The translations under genes were made by a program, and so were the position numbers. Positions 8,486 to 17,983 of a stretch of 64,000 nucleotides of DNA are shown here, piece after piece. The notes beneath the pieces were generated by a model. That model did no database searches. It was not told the DNA's origin and was given only the letters and a program-made list of their open reading frames with translations. Source of the stretch: Gp6-AA40 sp963818645. GTDB lineage: Bacteria > Acidobacteriota > Vicinamibacteria > Vicinamibacterales > UBA2999. Every line of letters begins with the position of its first letter. Position 1 is the first letter of the stretch. Location: NCBI GenBank assembly GCA_963818645.1, contig CAWFTF010000010.1:197894-261893 (forward strand), given 5' to 3'.

Positions 8486-8938
8486 ATGAACAGGAAGTAC
8501 GAACTCGTGTACGTCGTGTCGCCCGAAGCGTCCGACGAACAGGTGACCGATCTGCACACGCAGATCGAGTCGACCGTTCAGCGCATGAACTGCCAGATCG
8601 AGAAGACCGAGAACTGGGGCCGCCGCAAGCTCGCCTACGAAATCGGTCGCCACAAGGAAGGCACCTACGTCCTCGAAGTGATCAACGGCACCGGTGACCT
8701 GATGAAGGAAATCGATCGCCGCCTGAAGGTGATCGATCTGGTCATCCGTCATCTCGTCGTGCGCGTGGACGAGGAGCAGGGTGTCGTCGACCGGACCAAG
8801 GCGCGTCGCACGGATACGACCCGCCGCCGGCGCGTCGCTCGCGGGCTGCCGCCGGATCGTCAGCCGGGCGAGGGCCAGCGTGGTGACGTCGATGACGACC
8901 GTGACGACCGTTTTGACCTGGGGGAGGAACTCCGATGA
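8486..8938 (+). CDS. rpsF: Ribosomal protein bS6 with extended basic/acidic tail
   Basis: Small-subunit protein bS6, partner of bS18 on the central domain of 16S rRNA. The core (residues 1-95) shows YELVYVVSPEASDEQV, CQIEKTENWGRRKLAYEI and IDLVIRHLVVRVDEE. A C-terminal extension of about 50 residues is first arginine-rich, then acidic, longer than the E. coli tail. It starts at ATG 8486 behind AAGGAG with good spacing. The stop overlaps the rpsR start (ATGA), so the S6 and S18 subunits are coupled. Confidence 0.97.
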   Translation: MNRKYELVYVVSPEASDEQVTDLHTQIESTVQRMNCQIEKTENWGRRKLAYEIGRHKEGTYVLEVINGTGDLMKEIDRRLKVIDLVIRHLVVRVDEEQGVVDRTKARRTDTTRRRRVARGLPPDRQPGEGQRGDVDDDRDDRFDLGEELR

Positions 8939-9240
8939 ACGGCAGGAAGAGTTTCGGAGGCGGAGGCGGAGGCGGACGCGGGAAGACTACGACCGGTCAG
9001 CAGGGCAAGGACGGCCAGCGTCGTCCGATGTTCCGGCGCCGCAAGGTCTGCAAGTTCTGCTCGGACAAGATCGACGACATCAACTACAAGGACGTACGCA
9101 TGCTGATGCCGTTCGTCCCCGAGCGCGCCAAGGTGTTGCCACGTCGCATTTCTGGCACCTGCGCGTTGCATCAACGCAAACTGCGGACGGCCATCATGCG
9201 CGCGCGGCAGCTCGCGTTGATCCCGTACACGACGGAGTAA
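8935..9240 (+). CDS. rpsR: Ribosomal protein bS18
   Basis: 101-residue bS18. After a glycine-rich N-terminal extension it reads RRRKVCKFCSDKIDDINYKD, then RRISGTCALHQRKLRTAIMR and ARQLALIPYTTE, the standard family core. C-x-x-C plus a later Cys is the zinc-type variant. It overlaps rpsF by 4 nt and lies 6 bp before rplI. Confidence 0.97.
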   Translation: MNGRKSFGGGGGGGRGKTTTGQQGKDGQRRPMFRRRKVCKFCSDKIDDINYKDVRMLMPFVPERAKVLPRRISGTCALHQRKLRTAIMRARQLALIPYTTE

Positions 9241-9246
9241 CGGGCC

Positions 9247-9705
9247 ATGGAAGTCATTCTCAGAGAACACGTCGATAACCTGGGCCGCCGTGGCGAGATC
9301 GTCAAGGTGGCCGCGGGCTACGCGAGGAACTACTTGCTGCCGCGGAAGCTGGCCCTGCTGGCGACCGAGGGCAACAAGAAGCACGTCGAGCGCGAGCGGA
9401 AGATCATGGAGACGCGCGAGGCCGAGGAGAAGGGGCAGGCGGAAGCCATGGCCTCACGGCTTGGGCTCGTCGAGATCTCAATCGCGCGCCGCGTCGGCGA
9501 GACCGACCAGTTGTACGGCTCGGTCACCGCCGTGGACATCGCCGATCACCTCAAGACCAAGGGCTTCGAGATCGATCGCCGGAAGCTGATTCTGCCCGAG
9601 CCGATCAAGACCATCGGCGAGCACAAGGTGCCGCTCAAGCTGCATCGCGACGTGACGGTGCCGCTGGTCGTCAAGGTCGTCAAGGAAGGAACCGAAGCTC
9701 AGTAG
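9247..9705 (+). CDS. rplI: Ribosomal protein bL9
   Basis: 152-residue bL9 with the two-domain layout: N-terminal EVILREHVDNLGRRGEIVKV and GYARNYLLPRKLA, a long central helix rich in Glu/Arg/Lys, and a C-terminal rRNA-binding domain ending VPLVVKVV. Last gene of the rpsF-rpsR-rplI unit. In many bacteria dnaB follows directly; here dnaB is about 21 kb away and the next gene is convergent. Confidence 0.97.
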   Translation: MEVILREHVDNLGRRGEIVKVAAGYARNYLLPRKLALLATEGNKKHVERERKIMETREAEEKGQAEAMASRLGLVEISIARRVGETDQLYGSVTAVDIADHLKTKGFEIDRRKLILPEPIKTIGEHKVPLKLHRDVTVPLVVKVVKEGTEAQ

Positions 9706-9709
9706 CTCG

Positions 9710-10783
9710 CTACAAGAGCTTCTTCGCGTCTTCCCACATCTCGCGAACGAGGACACCGGCGGCGATGGGTTTCGCCATCGCCGCCGCCTGTCCCGCCCAC
9801 AACTGCATCCGGTGCATGTCGTTCGCCGCCGCACCGGCCGCCTTCATCGCTGCTGTCAAACCGCGCTGCACGGGATACGGTGCGGGACGCGGTGCGTCCG
9901 CTGACGCCGCAGCCTTCACGTAGTCCGTCGCCACGCCGCGCGCGAGACGTCCCGTCAACGCGCGAGTCGGCATCGTCTCTTCAGGCTCGAGGTTGTCGAG
10001 TGCGTTGGCCCAGGCCTGATGCGTTTGTGCTTCGGGGCAGCGCAGGAATGCAGTGCCGATTGAGACAGCACTCGCGCCGAGCGTGAGCGCTGCGGCGATC
10101 CCGCGGCCGTTACCGATGCCGCCGGCGGCGATGATCGGCACGTCGATGTGATCGGCGAGTCGCGGGACCAGCGCGAAGAGCCCGATGGTCTGGCGTTCGG
10201 CTGCGGCGTGGTCGAATGCGCCTCTGTGGCCTCCGGCCTCGAATCCCTGCGCCACGATCGCGTCTGCGCCGGCTGCCTGTGCCTGCTTCGCTTCGGTGAG
10301 CGTGGTGGCGGTGGCGAACCACGCGATGCCCTTCGCCTTGAATCGCTCGATGAGAGGAGCGGGGTAGAGCCCCATGATCGAAGACACGACGCGCGGAGCA
10401 AGATCGACGAACGTGTCGCACTGATCGCTGAAGTCCGGCGGCTTGACGTCGCCCGCGGACTCCGGCACCTCGGGTCCCCACGCGGCGAGAAACTGCCGGA
10501 GGCGTTTCTCGTTGTCAGCATCTCGCAGCGCCGGTGGATCGGGAATCCACAGGTTGAGCTGGAGCTGGCCCTTGCTCGCCGCGCGAAATTGGCCGACCCA
10601 CTCGCGAATCTTCGCCGGCGGATCGAGGAGCGCGCCATTCGCCCCCATGCCGCCTGCGTTGGCGACCGCAATGGACAGCGTCACCGGACAGGCTCCCGCC
10701 ATTGGTGCCAGCAGAATCGGAAGGTCGAGGCCGTAGGTCGAGCAGAAGGAGCGAGCGCGATCGAGAGGGCGTTGGCTGTTCAC
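9710..10783 (-). CDS. Nitronate monooxygenase family (FMN) protein
   Basis: A 357-residue FMN-dependent TIM-barrel protein of the nitronate monooxygenase/2-nitropropane dioxygenase family. It shows PILLAPMAGACPVTLSIAVA at the N-terminus, the FMN/catalytic segment AQGFEAGGHRG and the phosphate-binding IIAAGGIGNGRGIAAAL. These enzymes oxidise alkyl nitronates such as propionate 3-nitronate; some relatives are enoyl reductases. The GTG at 10783 is the start. It converges on rplI with only 4 bp between stops. No operon partner is obvious. Confidence 0.85.
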   Translation of the reverse strand: MNSQRPLDRARSFCSTYGLDLPILLAPMAGACPVTLSIAVANAGGMGANGALLDPPAKIREWVGQFRAASKGQLQLNLWIPDPPALRDADNEKRLRQFLAAWGPEVPESAGDVKPPDFSDQCDTFVDLAPRVVSSIMGLYPAPLIERFKAKGIAWFATATTLTEAKQAQAAGADAIVAQGFEAGGHRGAFDHAAAERQTIGLFALVPRLADHIDVPIIAAGGIGNGRGIAAALTLGASAVSIGTAFLRCPEAQTHQAWANALDNLEPEETMPTRALTGRLARGVATDYVKAAASADAPRPAPYPVQRGLTAAMKAAGAAANDMHRMQLWAGQAAAMAKPIAAGVLVREMWEDAKKLL

Positions 10784-10867
10784 GCCTCTATCTTCGCGCG
10801 TTCCGGGTCACGAGGATCCCCGCATCATCGTGGCCCGGACACATCCATGGTCGGACCGCACGTTCTC

Positions 10868-12253
10868 TTAGACCGCCACTCCTGCCGGACGGATGTTCTG
10901 GTTGACGCGGAACAGGTTGGCCGGGTCGTACTGACCTTTGACCTGCGCGAGGCGACTGTAGTTGTCCCTGAATGCCGCCTGCACCCGCTCCTGGCCTTCC
11001 TCCATCATGAAGTTGATGTAGGCGCCGCCCGCTGAATACAGGTGCGTGGCATCGAAGTACGCCTTGCACCATGTGGTGATGACGTCCTTCTGGCGCGGAT
11101 CCGGATCGACGCCCACGATCACAACCGCGAAGTTGGCGTCGCGATAGCTGAAGGCCGTGTCACCGCTGCCGACGCGATGCGCGGCGCCGTTGATCGGATA
11201 GATGTGCACCTGCGACAGACCAGGCGGCATCTTCAGCGCCTCCTGATGGTGCGTCGTGATGGCATCAGCCCCGAACGTCTTCACGAAGTCCGCACGCCAG
11301 TACCACTGCAGCCCGGCCGGCAGAAGCGGATCGAACAGCCCCTGCAGGACGGGAAACGGCATCGGCCCGACGTGATCGAGCAGCGGCGTGCCCACGGTCC
11401 GCATCGCCTTCGTCGCCCTGTCCGCTCTCTCCGGATCCGCCGTCGAGCACCAGATGATCGCGCACACCTTCCTGCCGTGGATTTCCGGCGGGAAGAGCGG
11501 TACCGCAGGTACGGTCAGGAATGCGAGGAAGCCACTCACGTCCACGGGTGCCTGGAGGATGAACTCCTGATACGCCTTCATCACTTCCGGCGTCTGCTCG
11601 ATCGGCCAGAACGTCGGACCCGCGCTCACCATCGTCACCGGATGCAGACGGAACAGGAACGAGGTGACGACGCCGAAGTTGCCGCCGCCGCCGCGCAGCG
11701 CCCAATAGAGATCGGCGTGCTGCTTCTCGTTAGCGGTGACGAACCGGCCGTCGGCGAGCACGACATCGGCTTCCAACAGGTTGTCGATGGTGAGCCCGAA
11801 TGGCCGTGTCAGATGGCCGATGCCGCCACCCAGCGTCAGGCCGGCCATGCCTGTCGTTGAAACCGTGCCGCTCGGCGTTGCCAGGCCGAACGCGTGCGTG
11901 GCGTGATCCATCTCGCCACCCGTGCATCCGGCCTCGACGCGAACTGTACGCGCGACCGGATCGACGCGGATGCCCTTCATGCGCGACAGGTCGATCACGA
12001 TCCCGTCATCACATGTGCTGAGACCGGCACCGTTGTGGCCCCCGCCTCTGATCGCCGTCACCATGTCGTTCGCGCGCGCGTAGTTGACCGAGGCGATGAC
12101 GTCCGCCGTATCGACGCAGCGCACGATGAGCGCGGGCCGCTTGTCGATCATCGCGTTGTAGACCTTGCGCGCCGAGTCGTACTCGCCGTCGCCAGGCTGG
12201 ATGAGGGTTCCGCGCACGCGCGCTCGCAGCTGTTCGATGTCCATAGCTCCCAT
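10868..12253 (-). CDS. FAD-linked oxidoreductase, berberine-bridge-enzyme family
   Basis: 461 residues: FAD-binding PCMH-type domain (about 40-215) with the His flavinylation motif AIRGGGHNGAGLST and TGMAGLTLGGGIGHLTRPFG, then a substrate domain and the BBE C-terminus (INFMMEEGQERV, YDPANLFRVNQNI). Members oxidise sugars, alkaloids or other alcohols with covalently bound FAD. No signal peptide. It starts at ATG 12253, 8 nt after AAGGAG. The 88-bp gap to the upstream cupin gene is filled by a heptamer repeat, so the two may be cotranscribed. Confidence 0.85.
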   Translation of the reverse strand: MGAMDIEQLRARVRGTLIQPGDGEYDSARKVYNAMIDKRPALIVRCVDTADVIASVNYARANDMVTAIRGGGHNGAGLSTCDDGIVIDLSRMKGIRVDPVARTVRVEAGCTGGEMDHATHAFGLATPSGTVSTTGMAGLTLGGGIGHLTRPFGLTIDNLLEADVVLADGRFVTANEKQHADLYWALRGGGGNFGVVTSFLFRLHPVTMVSAGPTFWPIEQTPEVMKAYQEFILQAPVDVSGFLAFLTVPAVPLFPPEIHGRKVCAIIWCSTADPERADRATKAMRTVGTPLLDHVGPMPFPVLQGLFDPLLPAGLQWYWRADFVKTFGADAITTHHQEALKMPPGLSQVHIYPINGAAHRVGSGDTAFSYRDANFAVVIVGVDPDPRQKDVITTWCKAYFDATHLYSAGGAYINFMMEEGQERVQAAFRDNYSRLAQVKGQYDPANLFRVNQNIRPAGVAV

Positions 12254-12272
12254 ACGACTGCTCCTTGAGGTT

Positions 12273-12341
12273 CAACTCCCAACCTCCAAATCCCAATTTC
12301 CAAATCTCGCGTCTTGGGAGTCGGTTCTTGGGAGTTGGGAT
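12273..12341 (+). repeat. Heptanucleotide inverted repeat, CAACTCC/TTGGGAG type
   Basis: Five left-arm units (12273-12307: CAACTCC, CAACCTC, CAAATCC, CAATTTC, CAAATCT) face four right-arm units (12314-12341: TTGGGAG, TCGGTTC, TTGGGAG, TTGGGAT) across 6 bp. The right arm abuts the cupin stop codon. It fills the space between the cupin and the FAD oxidoreductase. Confidence 0.85.
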
Positions 12342-12827
12342 TTACCTTGTGCTCAACTTCGTTTGCGGGTCGTCAGACGGGTTGATGTAGAAGATGTCGA
12401 ACGGCCCTTCGAGATTGATCTGCACGACGGTCGGACTGGCCGTCCACGCGAAGTGGTGCATTTTCCCAGGCAGCGAAACAAACCCACCGGGCTCGAGCGT
12501 CTGGCTGGTGTGACGGTCCAGCGTGTCTCCCATGCCCACATGCAGCGCTCCGGACAGAACGGTCACGCGCTCCGTCATGCTGTGCCAGTGCGGCGGGATG
12601 TTGTAGTTCGCCGGGAACTTCAGTCGCAGCGTGACGGGACCCTTCTCGTGTGGGTCGCCCTCGAGGACGCTGATCTGGGCACCGGCCGGGAGAACTGGCG
12701 GGGCCGGTCCCCACTGCACTTTGTCCGCCGGCACGAGCACGTGTGCCGACTGGGCGAGAGCGGGTGCGATGGCGACGGCCAGGGCGAGACACGCGAAACG
12801 AACGTTGGCGGAAGAGATGATCTTCAT
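12342..12827 (-). CDS. Exported cupin-domain protein
   Basis: 161 residues with a signal peptide (about 1-25, LALAVAIAPALAQ) and one cupin barrel. Metal-ligand motif 1 is seen as PPHWHSMTERVTVLSGALH, with motif 2 around PGGFVSLPGKMHHFAWT. Periplasmic single-domain cupins of this kind are mostly uncharacterised; substrate unknown. It has a strong AAGGAG ribosome site before ATG 12827. A direct repeat of GAACG elements lies just upstream and could be an operator. Confidence 0.75.
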   Translation of the reverse strand: MKIISSANVRFACLALAVAIAPALAQSAHVLVPADKVQWGPAPPVLPAGAQISVLEGDPHEKGPVTLRLKFPANYNIPPHWHSMTERVTVLSGALHVGMGDTLDRHTSQTLEPGGFVSLPGKMHHFAWTASPTVVQINLEGPFDIFYINPSDDPQTKLSTR

Positions 12828-12860
12828 AAGCCTCCTTGTGAGGGAGAGCGTAAGAGAGCC

Positions 12861-12890
12861 ACCGTTCCAGAAGCGTTCGTGAAAGCGTTC
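12861..12890 (-). promoter_or_regulatory. Candidate direct-repeat operator upstream of the cupin gene
   Basis: Read on the minus strand, three copies of a heptamer-like element begin at 12890 (GAACGCT), 12878 (GAACGCT) and 12867 (GAACGGT), spaced 12 and 11 bp, one helical turn apart, about 35 bp before the cupin start. Direct heptamer repeats at about 11-bp spacing are the known site type of SARP (BTAD) regulators, and a BTAD regulator gene lies next to it. The link is inference. Confidence 0.4.
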
Positions 12891-12937
12891 CGGGTCTTTT
12901 GGGCCTTTTTCCGAGGTGATCCTGCGATTGCTGCGCG

Positions 12938-15900
12938 TCAGGTCGTTGCCGACATCGCGGACGTGAGTCGCTGCGCCAGGCTCATGCTGCGTTGTCCGTG
13001 AGCGATCTCCAGGCCCCGGCGAAGCGAGCGATCGCGCTCGACCGGCGGGCCTAATTCACTCTTTTGCAGAAACAACGCAGGCAGCCACCACGCATCTCCT
13101 CGCGCGAGTGCCATCTCAATAGCCGTATCGACGATCGAGGCCGCGCGGTCGGCCTGTCCGGCAAGGCCGTACGTGTCAGCGAGCAGGGAGAGGTAGTACG
13201 GCCGGCGAGCCTGCGCACGTTGAGCGTCGAGACGCTCCAGCGCCGATTCGATCGTCTGGATGCCGCGCGTCGGCTCCTCCTGACCGTAGCACCCATCCGA
13301 GAAGCACACGCGCCCAATCGCCGTAGTAGGCAAACCCGTAGCGCTCGCATAGAGCCACGACACCTTCCGCGTACTCGAGCACGCGACGGGAGTCGCGGCG
13401 CATCTGGTGAACGAGCGCGGCATACGCGAGTGCGATCGTCTGGCTGAAGAGGTGATCGCGCCGGCGCGCGAGTGCGATGCCTTGATCCACGTGTCTCAGC
13501 GCCAGGTCCTCTTCGCCGAGGAGCCACAGTGCGTGCGAGTACCAGGCGTGAGCGAACACGCCAAGGTCGGAGCCGAGCGCAGAACGCTGCGGGTGCTGCT
13601 CGTCGTACGCCGCCAGCGACGCTTCGAAATGGTCGCGCGACGCGTCGAGCTCTCCGACGCTCATCAACATGCCGCCCATGGCGTGGTGCGCCTCGCACAG
13701 GCACGAGGGATCGGAGACGCTGCTGGCAAGCGCCTGCTCGGAGGCTTCGCGAGTCCCTTTCAAGTCGCCCAGCATGAACCGATGCGTGAACGCGACCCAC
13801 AGCCATCGCACCGGCAATTGTTCCTGACCATCGGCTCGTGACAGCGCGAACACGCGATCGAGGTTCTGCTCGACGTCGAGCGACGCGTACCCACGCGCAG
13901 AATTCAACGCGACCGAAAGACTGGAGCGGATCGACAGCTCACGCTCGTCGCGCTCGCGCGTCGCGGGCAGCGTCTCGAGCAGGGACAGCGCGTAGTTCAA
14001 GCAGCGGATCGCCTCTTCGTTCGCTGAGACCCGGGTGGCCACCGCGGCGGCGCGTTCCAGAAACGGGACCGCGCGCGCGACCTGTCCGCCGCGATCGAGG
14101 TGCACGGCAAGCGAGGCGCTCACCTCGTCCAGCCGGCCGGCGAACACGAGCTCCATGCCCTGCGCGATGCGGCGATGAATGAGCCGTCGTCGCGCGGGGC
14201 CTATTCCGCCGTACGCGACCTCGCGAATCCGATCGTGGCTGAAGTCCCATCGTTCGTCCGCCTGCACGCGGACGATGTGACGCCGCCAGAGCTCGTCGAG
14301 CGCGCGCACGAGCACGGGCTCTTCGAGATCGCTTGCCCGCGCCAGGAGATCGAACTGAAAGTCGCGGCCGACGGCGGCGGCGACTTCTGCCGTTGTGCGC
14401 GCTTCGTCGGAGAGGAGCGCAAGGCGCGCGGCAACAACAGACTGCACGCGCGACAACTCGCCGACAGTGGACGTCCCCGCTTGTCCCGCCAGCTCCATGC
14501 GGCCGCGTTCGATGATGAAGAGCGGATGGCCTTCCGTGTCACGGAACGTGCGGGCCTGCGTCGCCTCGTCCAGCGTGCGCTCGGCGACCGCACCTGCGAG
14601 CAGGGCGGTCGCTGCCTCGTCGAGCGGGCCGAGTGCGATCGTCGTCAGCAGGTCGTCATGTCGAAGCTGACCGAGCAGTCGGCCCAGCGGGGGATTGTCC
14701 TGTTCCTCCTCGGCACGCACGGTGGCGACGACGAGGCAGGACGGAGCCGGAGGCCGAACGCAGAAAATAGTGAAGCCACTCGATCGTGTCGGCATCCGCC
14801 CACTGCAGATCATCGAGGACGAGCACGAGCGGAGCTGCGGACCTGAACGCCTGCCCGAGTGCTTCGAAGAAGCGCAGGCGTTGCCAGCTTTCGAGCTGCA
14901 GAGTCGGGGTTGTGACGTCGGGACGCGCGGCCGCCAACGCCGGATGCAGGCGCGCGACATCGGTGAGCCAGGCTTCGTCGAGCGTCCGCAGCGTGGGCTG
15001 AAGGGCGTCGCTCTTCAGCCACGACGCAATTGGCGCATAGGCCAATCGTCCTTCTCCAGCGTAACAGCGTGCGGTGACGGCGGTGATTGTCTCGAGGCGG
15101 CACCAGTCGATGAGTTCTTCGGCGAGCCTGCTCTTGCCGATGCCCGCTTCGCCGCGGATGAGGACCAGCGAAGGCGTGCCCGTCGCGGCGACGGACCACG
15201 CGTTGAGCAGCGTGCGGAACTCGGCGTGGCGGCCCACAAGCGGGTAGACGCTCGTGCGCGGCGGCGCCGGACTGGGAGGAGCTTCGTTGAGGTCGAGAAT
15301 CTCCCGATATGTGGCGCGTGTCGCGGCACTCGGCTGTGCGCCAAGCTCTCGCTTCAGGATTGCCGCCCACTGTTGATACAGGTGCAAGGCGGTGGCGCGA
15401 TCGCCGCGGCGCGCGTGACAGCGCATCAGCGTGCACCAGGCTTGCTCTTCGAGTGGATCGAGTCGCGACAGTTGCTGCGCACGCTCGATCGCCTCGCCAT
15501 AGGCGCGCTCCTGTTCGAGCATGGCGATGAGACGCGACAACACGCCCTTTGCGCGCTGTCGAAGCTGTTCTCGATCCGTCTCGATCCACTCGACCGTGAT
15601 GTCTGGCAGAAGATCGCCCTGGTAGAGCCGTGCGGCATCGTGCAGTGCAGCGCGATCTCCTGCGAGGCCGCGATCGGCCGCTTGCTCGAAGGCGACGATA
15701 TCTACAGGCACTCCGGCGTCGTCGCGCCACGCCAGCGTTCGCGAGCCGACGTCGATGAGCGCCTCGAGTCCAGGCCAGGCATCGCGAAGATGATGCAGCT
15801 CGCGACGAAGATTGGTGAGCGCCTGCGCGTCGTTCGATTCGGGCCAGAGCGAGCCCGCAATGCGCTGACGTGGGACTGGCGCGCGTCGCGCGTGAAGAAC

Positions 15901-16014
15901 CAGGAAGGCGACGAGCTCCTGCTGCCGTGCACTCGGGGCGCGGCCCGCGAAGCGGCTATCCGTGAGTACGCGGAAGCCTCCGAGTAACTCGAGGCGCAGA
16001 CGTGGGGCCGCCAC
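12938..16014 (-). CDS. BTAD/AAA ATPase transcriptional regulator with TPR region (two frame breaks)
   Basis: A large SARP/LAL-like regulator: winged-helix DNA-binding domain (about 1-95), bacterial transcriptional activator (BTAD) domain (about 100-245, DIVAFEQAADRGLAGDRAAL), AAA/NACHT-like ATPase with Walker A GEAGIGKS at 288-295 and Walker B VLDDLQWAD near 400, then TPR helices. The reading frame changes near 14740 and again near 13287; both are cured by deleting one base (an extra C, an extra A), giving about 1024 residues. Protein similarity continues smoothly across both points (RSASGS to CLVVATVRAEEE; VLLGWVL to GQEEPTRG). GTG 16014 is the start. It may be intact in the cell and broken only in this assembly. 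Confidence 0.75.
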
Positions 16015-16044
16015 TCTTCAAGCTTATACGCAGCTACTGCTGAA

Positions 16045-16443
16045 ACCACGAAGGCCGCTTCGCGGCAGGCACGAAGTCCACGAAGACATACGGCGGTGGC
16101 CAGTCGGCGTGAATAGCGGGAGCCATGGGTCCTCCGGAGATTTTCAACGCGGTGATCGCCGGGATCGCAGGGACGCCATGAGTGGCACCGGGCCATGGGC
16201 CCGGTCATCGGTCGCGCGATTGCCACGGTCACAAGTCGATCGCCTGAACACCGGCTTGTGACCGCGGCTCGCGCGATCTATGCCGCGCACCGCGCGGGCC
16301 ACTCATGGCTCCAAGCCGGCGATGGAAGCCGATTCCCCTCGGCGATCCCAGCGATCTCTGCGTTGACGTAGACCCAGCGTCGAGTGGCCCCAGTGGCTAG
16401 GTTCACCTTAGTGAGCTTCGTGTGTGGCGAAGCCCTTCGTGGT
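16045..16443 (+). repeat. 399-bp nested inverted repeat filling an intergenic region
   Basis: Five paired segments are nested about one centre: ACCACGAAGG (16045-16054) with CCTTCGTGGT (16434-16443); GCTTCGC with GCGAAGC (16057-16063/16427-16433) and CACGAAG with CTTCGTG (16070-16076/16416-16422); GATCGCCGGGATCGC with its near-complement (16154-16168/16342-16356); GCCATGAGTGGC with GCCACTCATGGC (16175-16186/16298-16309); TCGCGCGA pairs (16212-16219/16269-16276) and CGGTCACAAG with CTTGTGACCG (16226-16235/16255-16264). No gene is seen on either strand. The region lies upstream of the BTAD regulator and just past the transporter stop. Confidence 0.8.
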
Positions 16444-16448
16444 GATGT

Positions 16449-17873
16449 CTACGGCAAAGCGGGTGGAACGTACTGCAGCGTGTAATTCAGCGCCCACACG
16501 AGGAAAAGCACGAGCGGGACGTGCACCACGAACTGCAGCATCGAATAGCCGACGATGTCGCGGGCTTTCAGGCCGAGGATGCCCACGAGCGGCAGCATCC
16601 AGAAGGGATGAATCAGGTTGGCCAGCGCTTCGGTGGCGTTGTAGGTCTGCACGACCCAGCCGAGATGGACGTTCAGCGTCTTGGCGGCCTCGAGCATGTA
16701 AGGCGCTTCAATCAGCCATTTGCCACCAGCTGACGGAATGAAGAGTCCCAGGAACGCCGAGTAGATACCAATCATCACCGGGTAGGTGTGCACGCTGGAG
16801 ACAGCCACGAAGAAGTGAGCCATCTGGGTGGCGATGCCGGACTCGGTCATCATTCGCACGATGCCCGCGTACAGCGGGTACTGAATCAGCACGCCCCCAA
16901 CCGGCGCCACTGCGGCGGCGATTGCCTGAACGAACGAACGCGGGCGCCAGTGGAGCAGCATCCCGACGATCAGAAACAGGAAGACGTAGTGGTTCAGTTC
17001 GAGGATGACCGACGGTCCGCTGGTGGCGACCTCGCGAATGAGATACAGAAAACCCATCGTGGACACGACGATGGTGAGCAGCGGGCTGTATTCGAGCCAC
17101 TCGCCAGGGGTCTGACGCGTGTCGAGCTTCTGCGTGGCAGGCTGATACTCGACGCCCATTTCTTTCATGCCGCGCGCTTCCGAGTCGCCTGGAGCCGAGT
17201 AGTAACAGATCGTCATCGACACGAGGATGAGTAGTGCGGCGATCAGCATGCTCTGCCACAAGCCGAGCGTCTGGCTGAGCGGAATCACTCCGCTGATTTT
17301 CTCGATGGCATCGGGCAACGACGCCGGGGCCGCCATGATGAGTGCCGCTGACGAGGACAGACCCAGCGCCCACACGCTGCCGACACCGAGATACGCGGCG
17401 GCGCCGACCGCCCGATAGTCTGCGCCGCGCACGCGGTGGGTCACCTCACGCGCGAGCAGCCCGCTGAAGATCAGGCTGAAGCTCCACGACACCAGCGAGG
17501 CCAGCATCGAAAACAGGCCGACGTAAGCTGCCGCGGTGCGGCCATTGCGCGGAAACGCCGCGAGTTTCCTGATCACGGCGTAGACCGGCGGTGACGTGGC
17601 CACCGCGTAGCCGGTGACGACAATCATCGACATCTGCATCGTGAAGGCGACGAGATCCCAGAAACCGGCGCCGAACCACTGCGCCGTTTGGACGAACGAG
17701 TTCCCGACGGCCATCGCGGCCACGAACACCACGGCAACGGCCGCAAGCGCGAGCGCGAATGCGTCAGGAAACCAGCGCTCGAACCAGTCCGACAGGCGGA
17801 GGCCGACGCTCGCAAGCGTCGAGGACACAGGTTTTTCCTGCGTGTGGCTCCGTTCCTTGTGCATCTGCGGCAC
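16449..17873 (-). CDS. Short-chain fatty acid transporter, AtoE family
   Basis: A 474-residue inner-membrane protein with about 12 hydrophobic segments. It has family elements of AtoE/TIGR00366: RLSDWFERWFPDAFALAL at the start, WSFSLIFSGLLAREV, SAGGKWLIEAPYML and NLIHPFWMLPLVGILGLKAR near the end. AtoE is linked to short-chain fatty acid or acetoacetate uptake. The gene is isolated between the 399-bp palindrome and the divergent dehydrogenase/PDH operon; a role in feeding acyl units to that operon is only a guess. Confidence 0.8.
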   Translation of the reverse strand: MPQMHKERSHTQEKPVSSTLASVGLRLSDWFERWFPDAFALALAAVAVVFVAAMAVGNSFVQTAQWFGAGFWDLVAFTMQMSMIVVTGYAVATSPPVYAVIRKLAAFPRNGRTAAAYVGLFSMLASLVSWSFSLIFSGLLAREVTHRVRGADYRAVGAAAYLGVGSVWALGLSSSAALIMAAPASLPDAIEKISGVIPLSQTLGLWQSMLIAALLILVSMTICYYSAPGDSEARGMKEMGVEYQPATQKLDTRQTPGEWLEYSPLLTIVVSTMGFLYLIREVATSGPSVILELNHYVFLFLIVGMLLHWRPRSFVQAIAAAVAPVGGVLIQYPLYAGIVRMMTESGIATQMAHFFVAVSSVHTYPVMIGIYSAFLGLFIPSAGGKWLIEAPYMLEAAKTLNVHLGWVVQTYNATEALANLIHPFWMLPLVGILGLKARDIVGYSMLQFVVHVPLVLFLVWALNYTLQYVPPALP

Positions 17874-17983
17874 CTTGCGTCAGCCTTCGCTTCTACGGAA
17901 TACTTAAGAGCTGTTCTTCTCGGTTAGAAGGGCCGTATTTACTGGTCGGATTCGCTGACCGTGGCCCAAGCGCGACCTGCATT

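Noticed and set aside
13176..14960. Central part of the BTAD regulator taken as an independent gene
   Set aside because: Its first residues are an out-of-frame reading of the ATPase domain; similarity joins the three frames into one protein.
16045..16443. Palindromic region considered as an insertion sequence
   Set aside because: No transposase-like reading frame or target duplication is seen; only the inverted structure can be supported.
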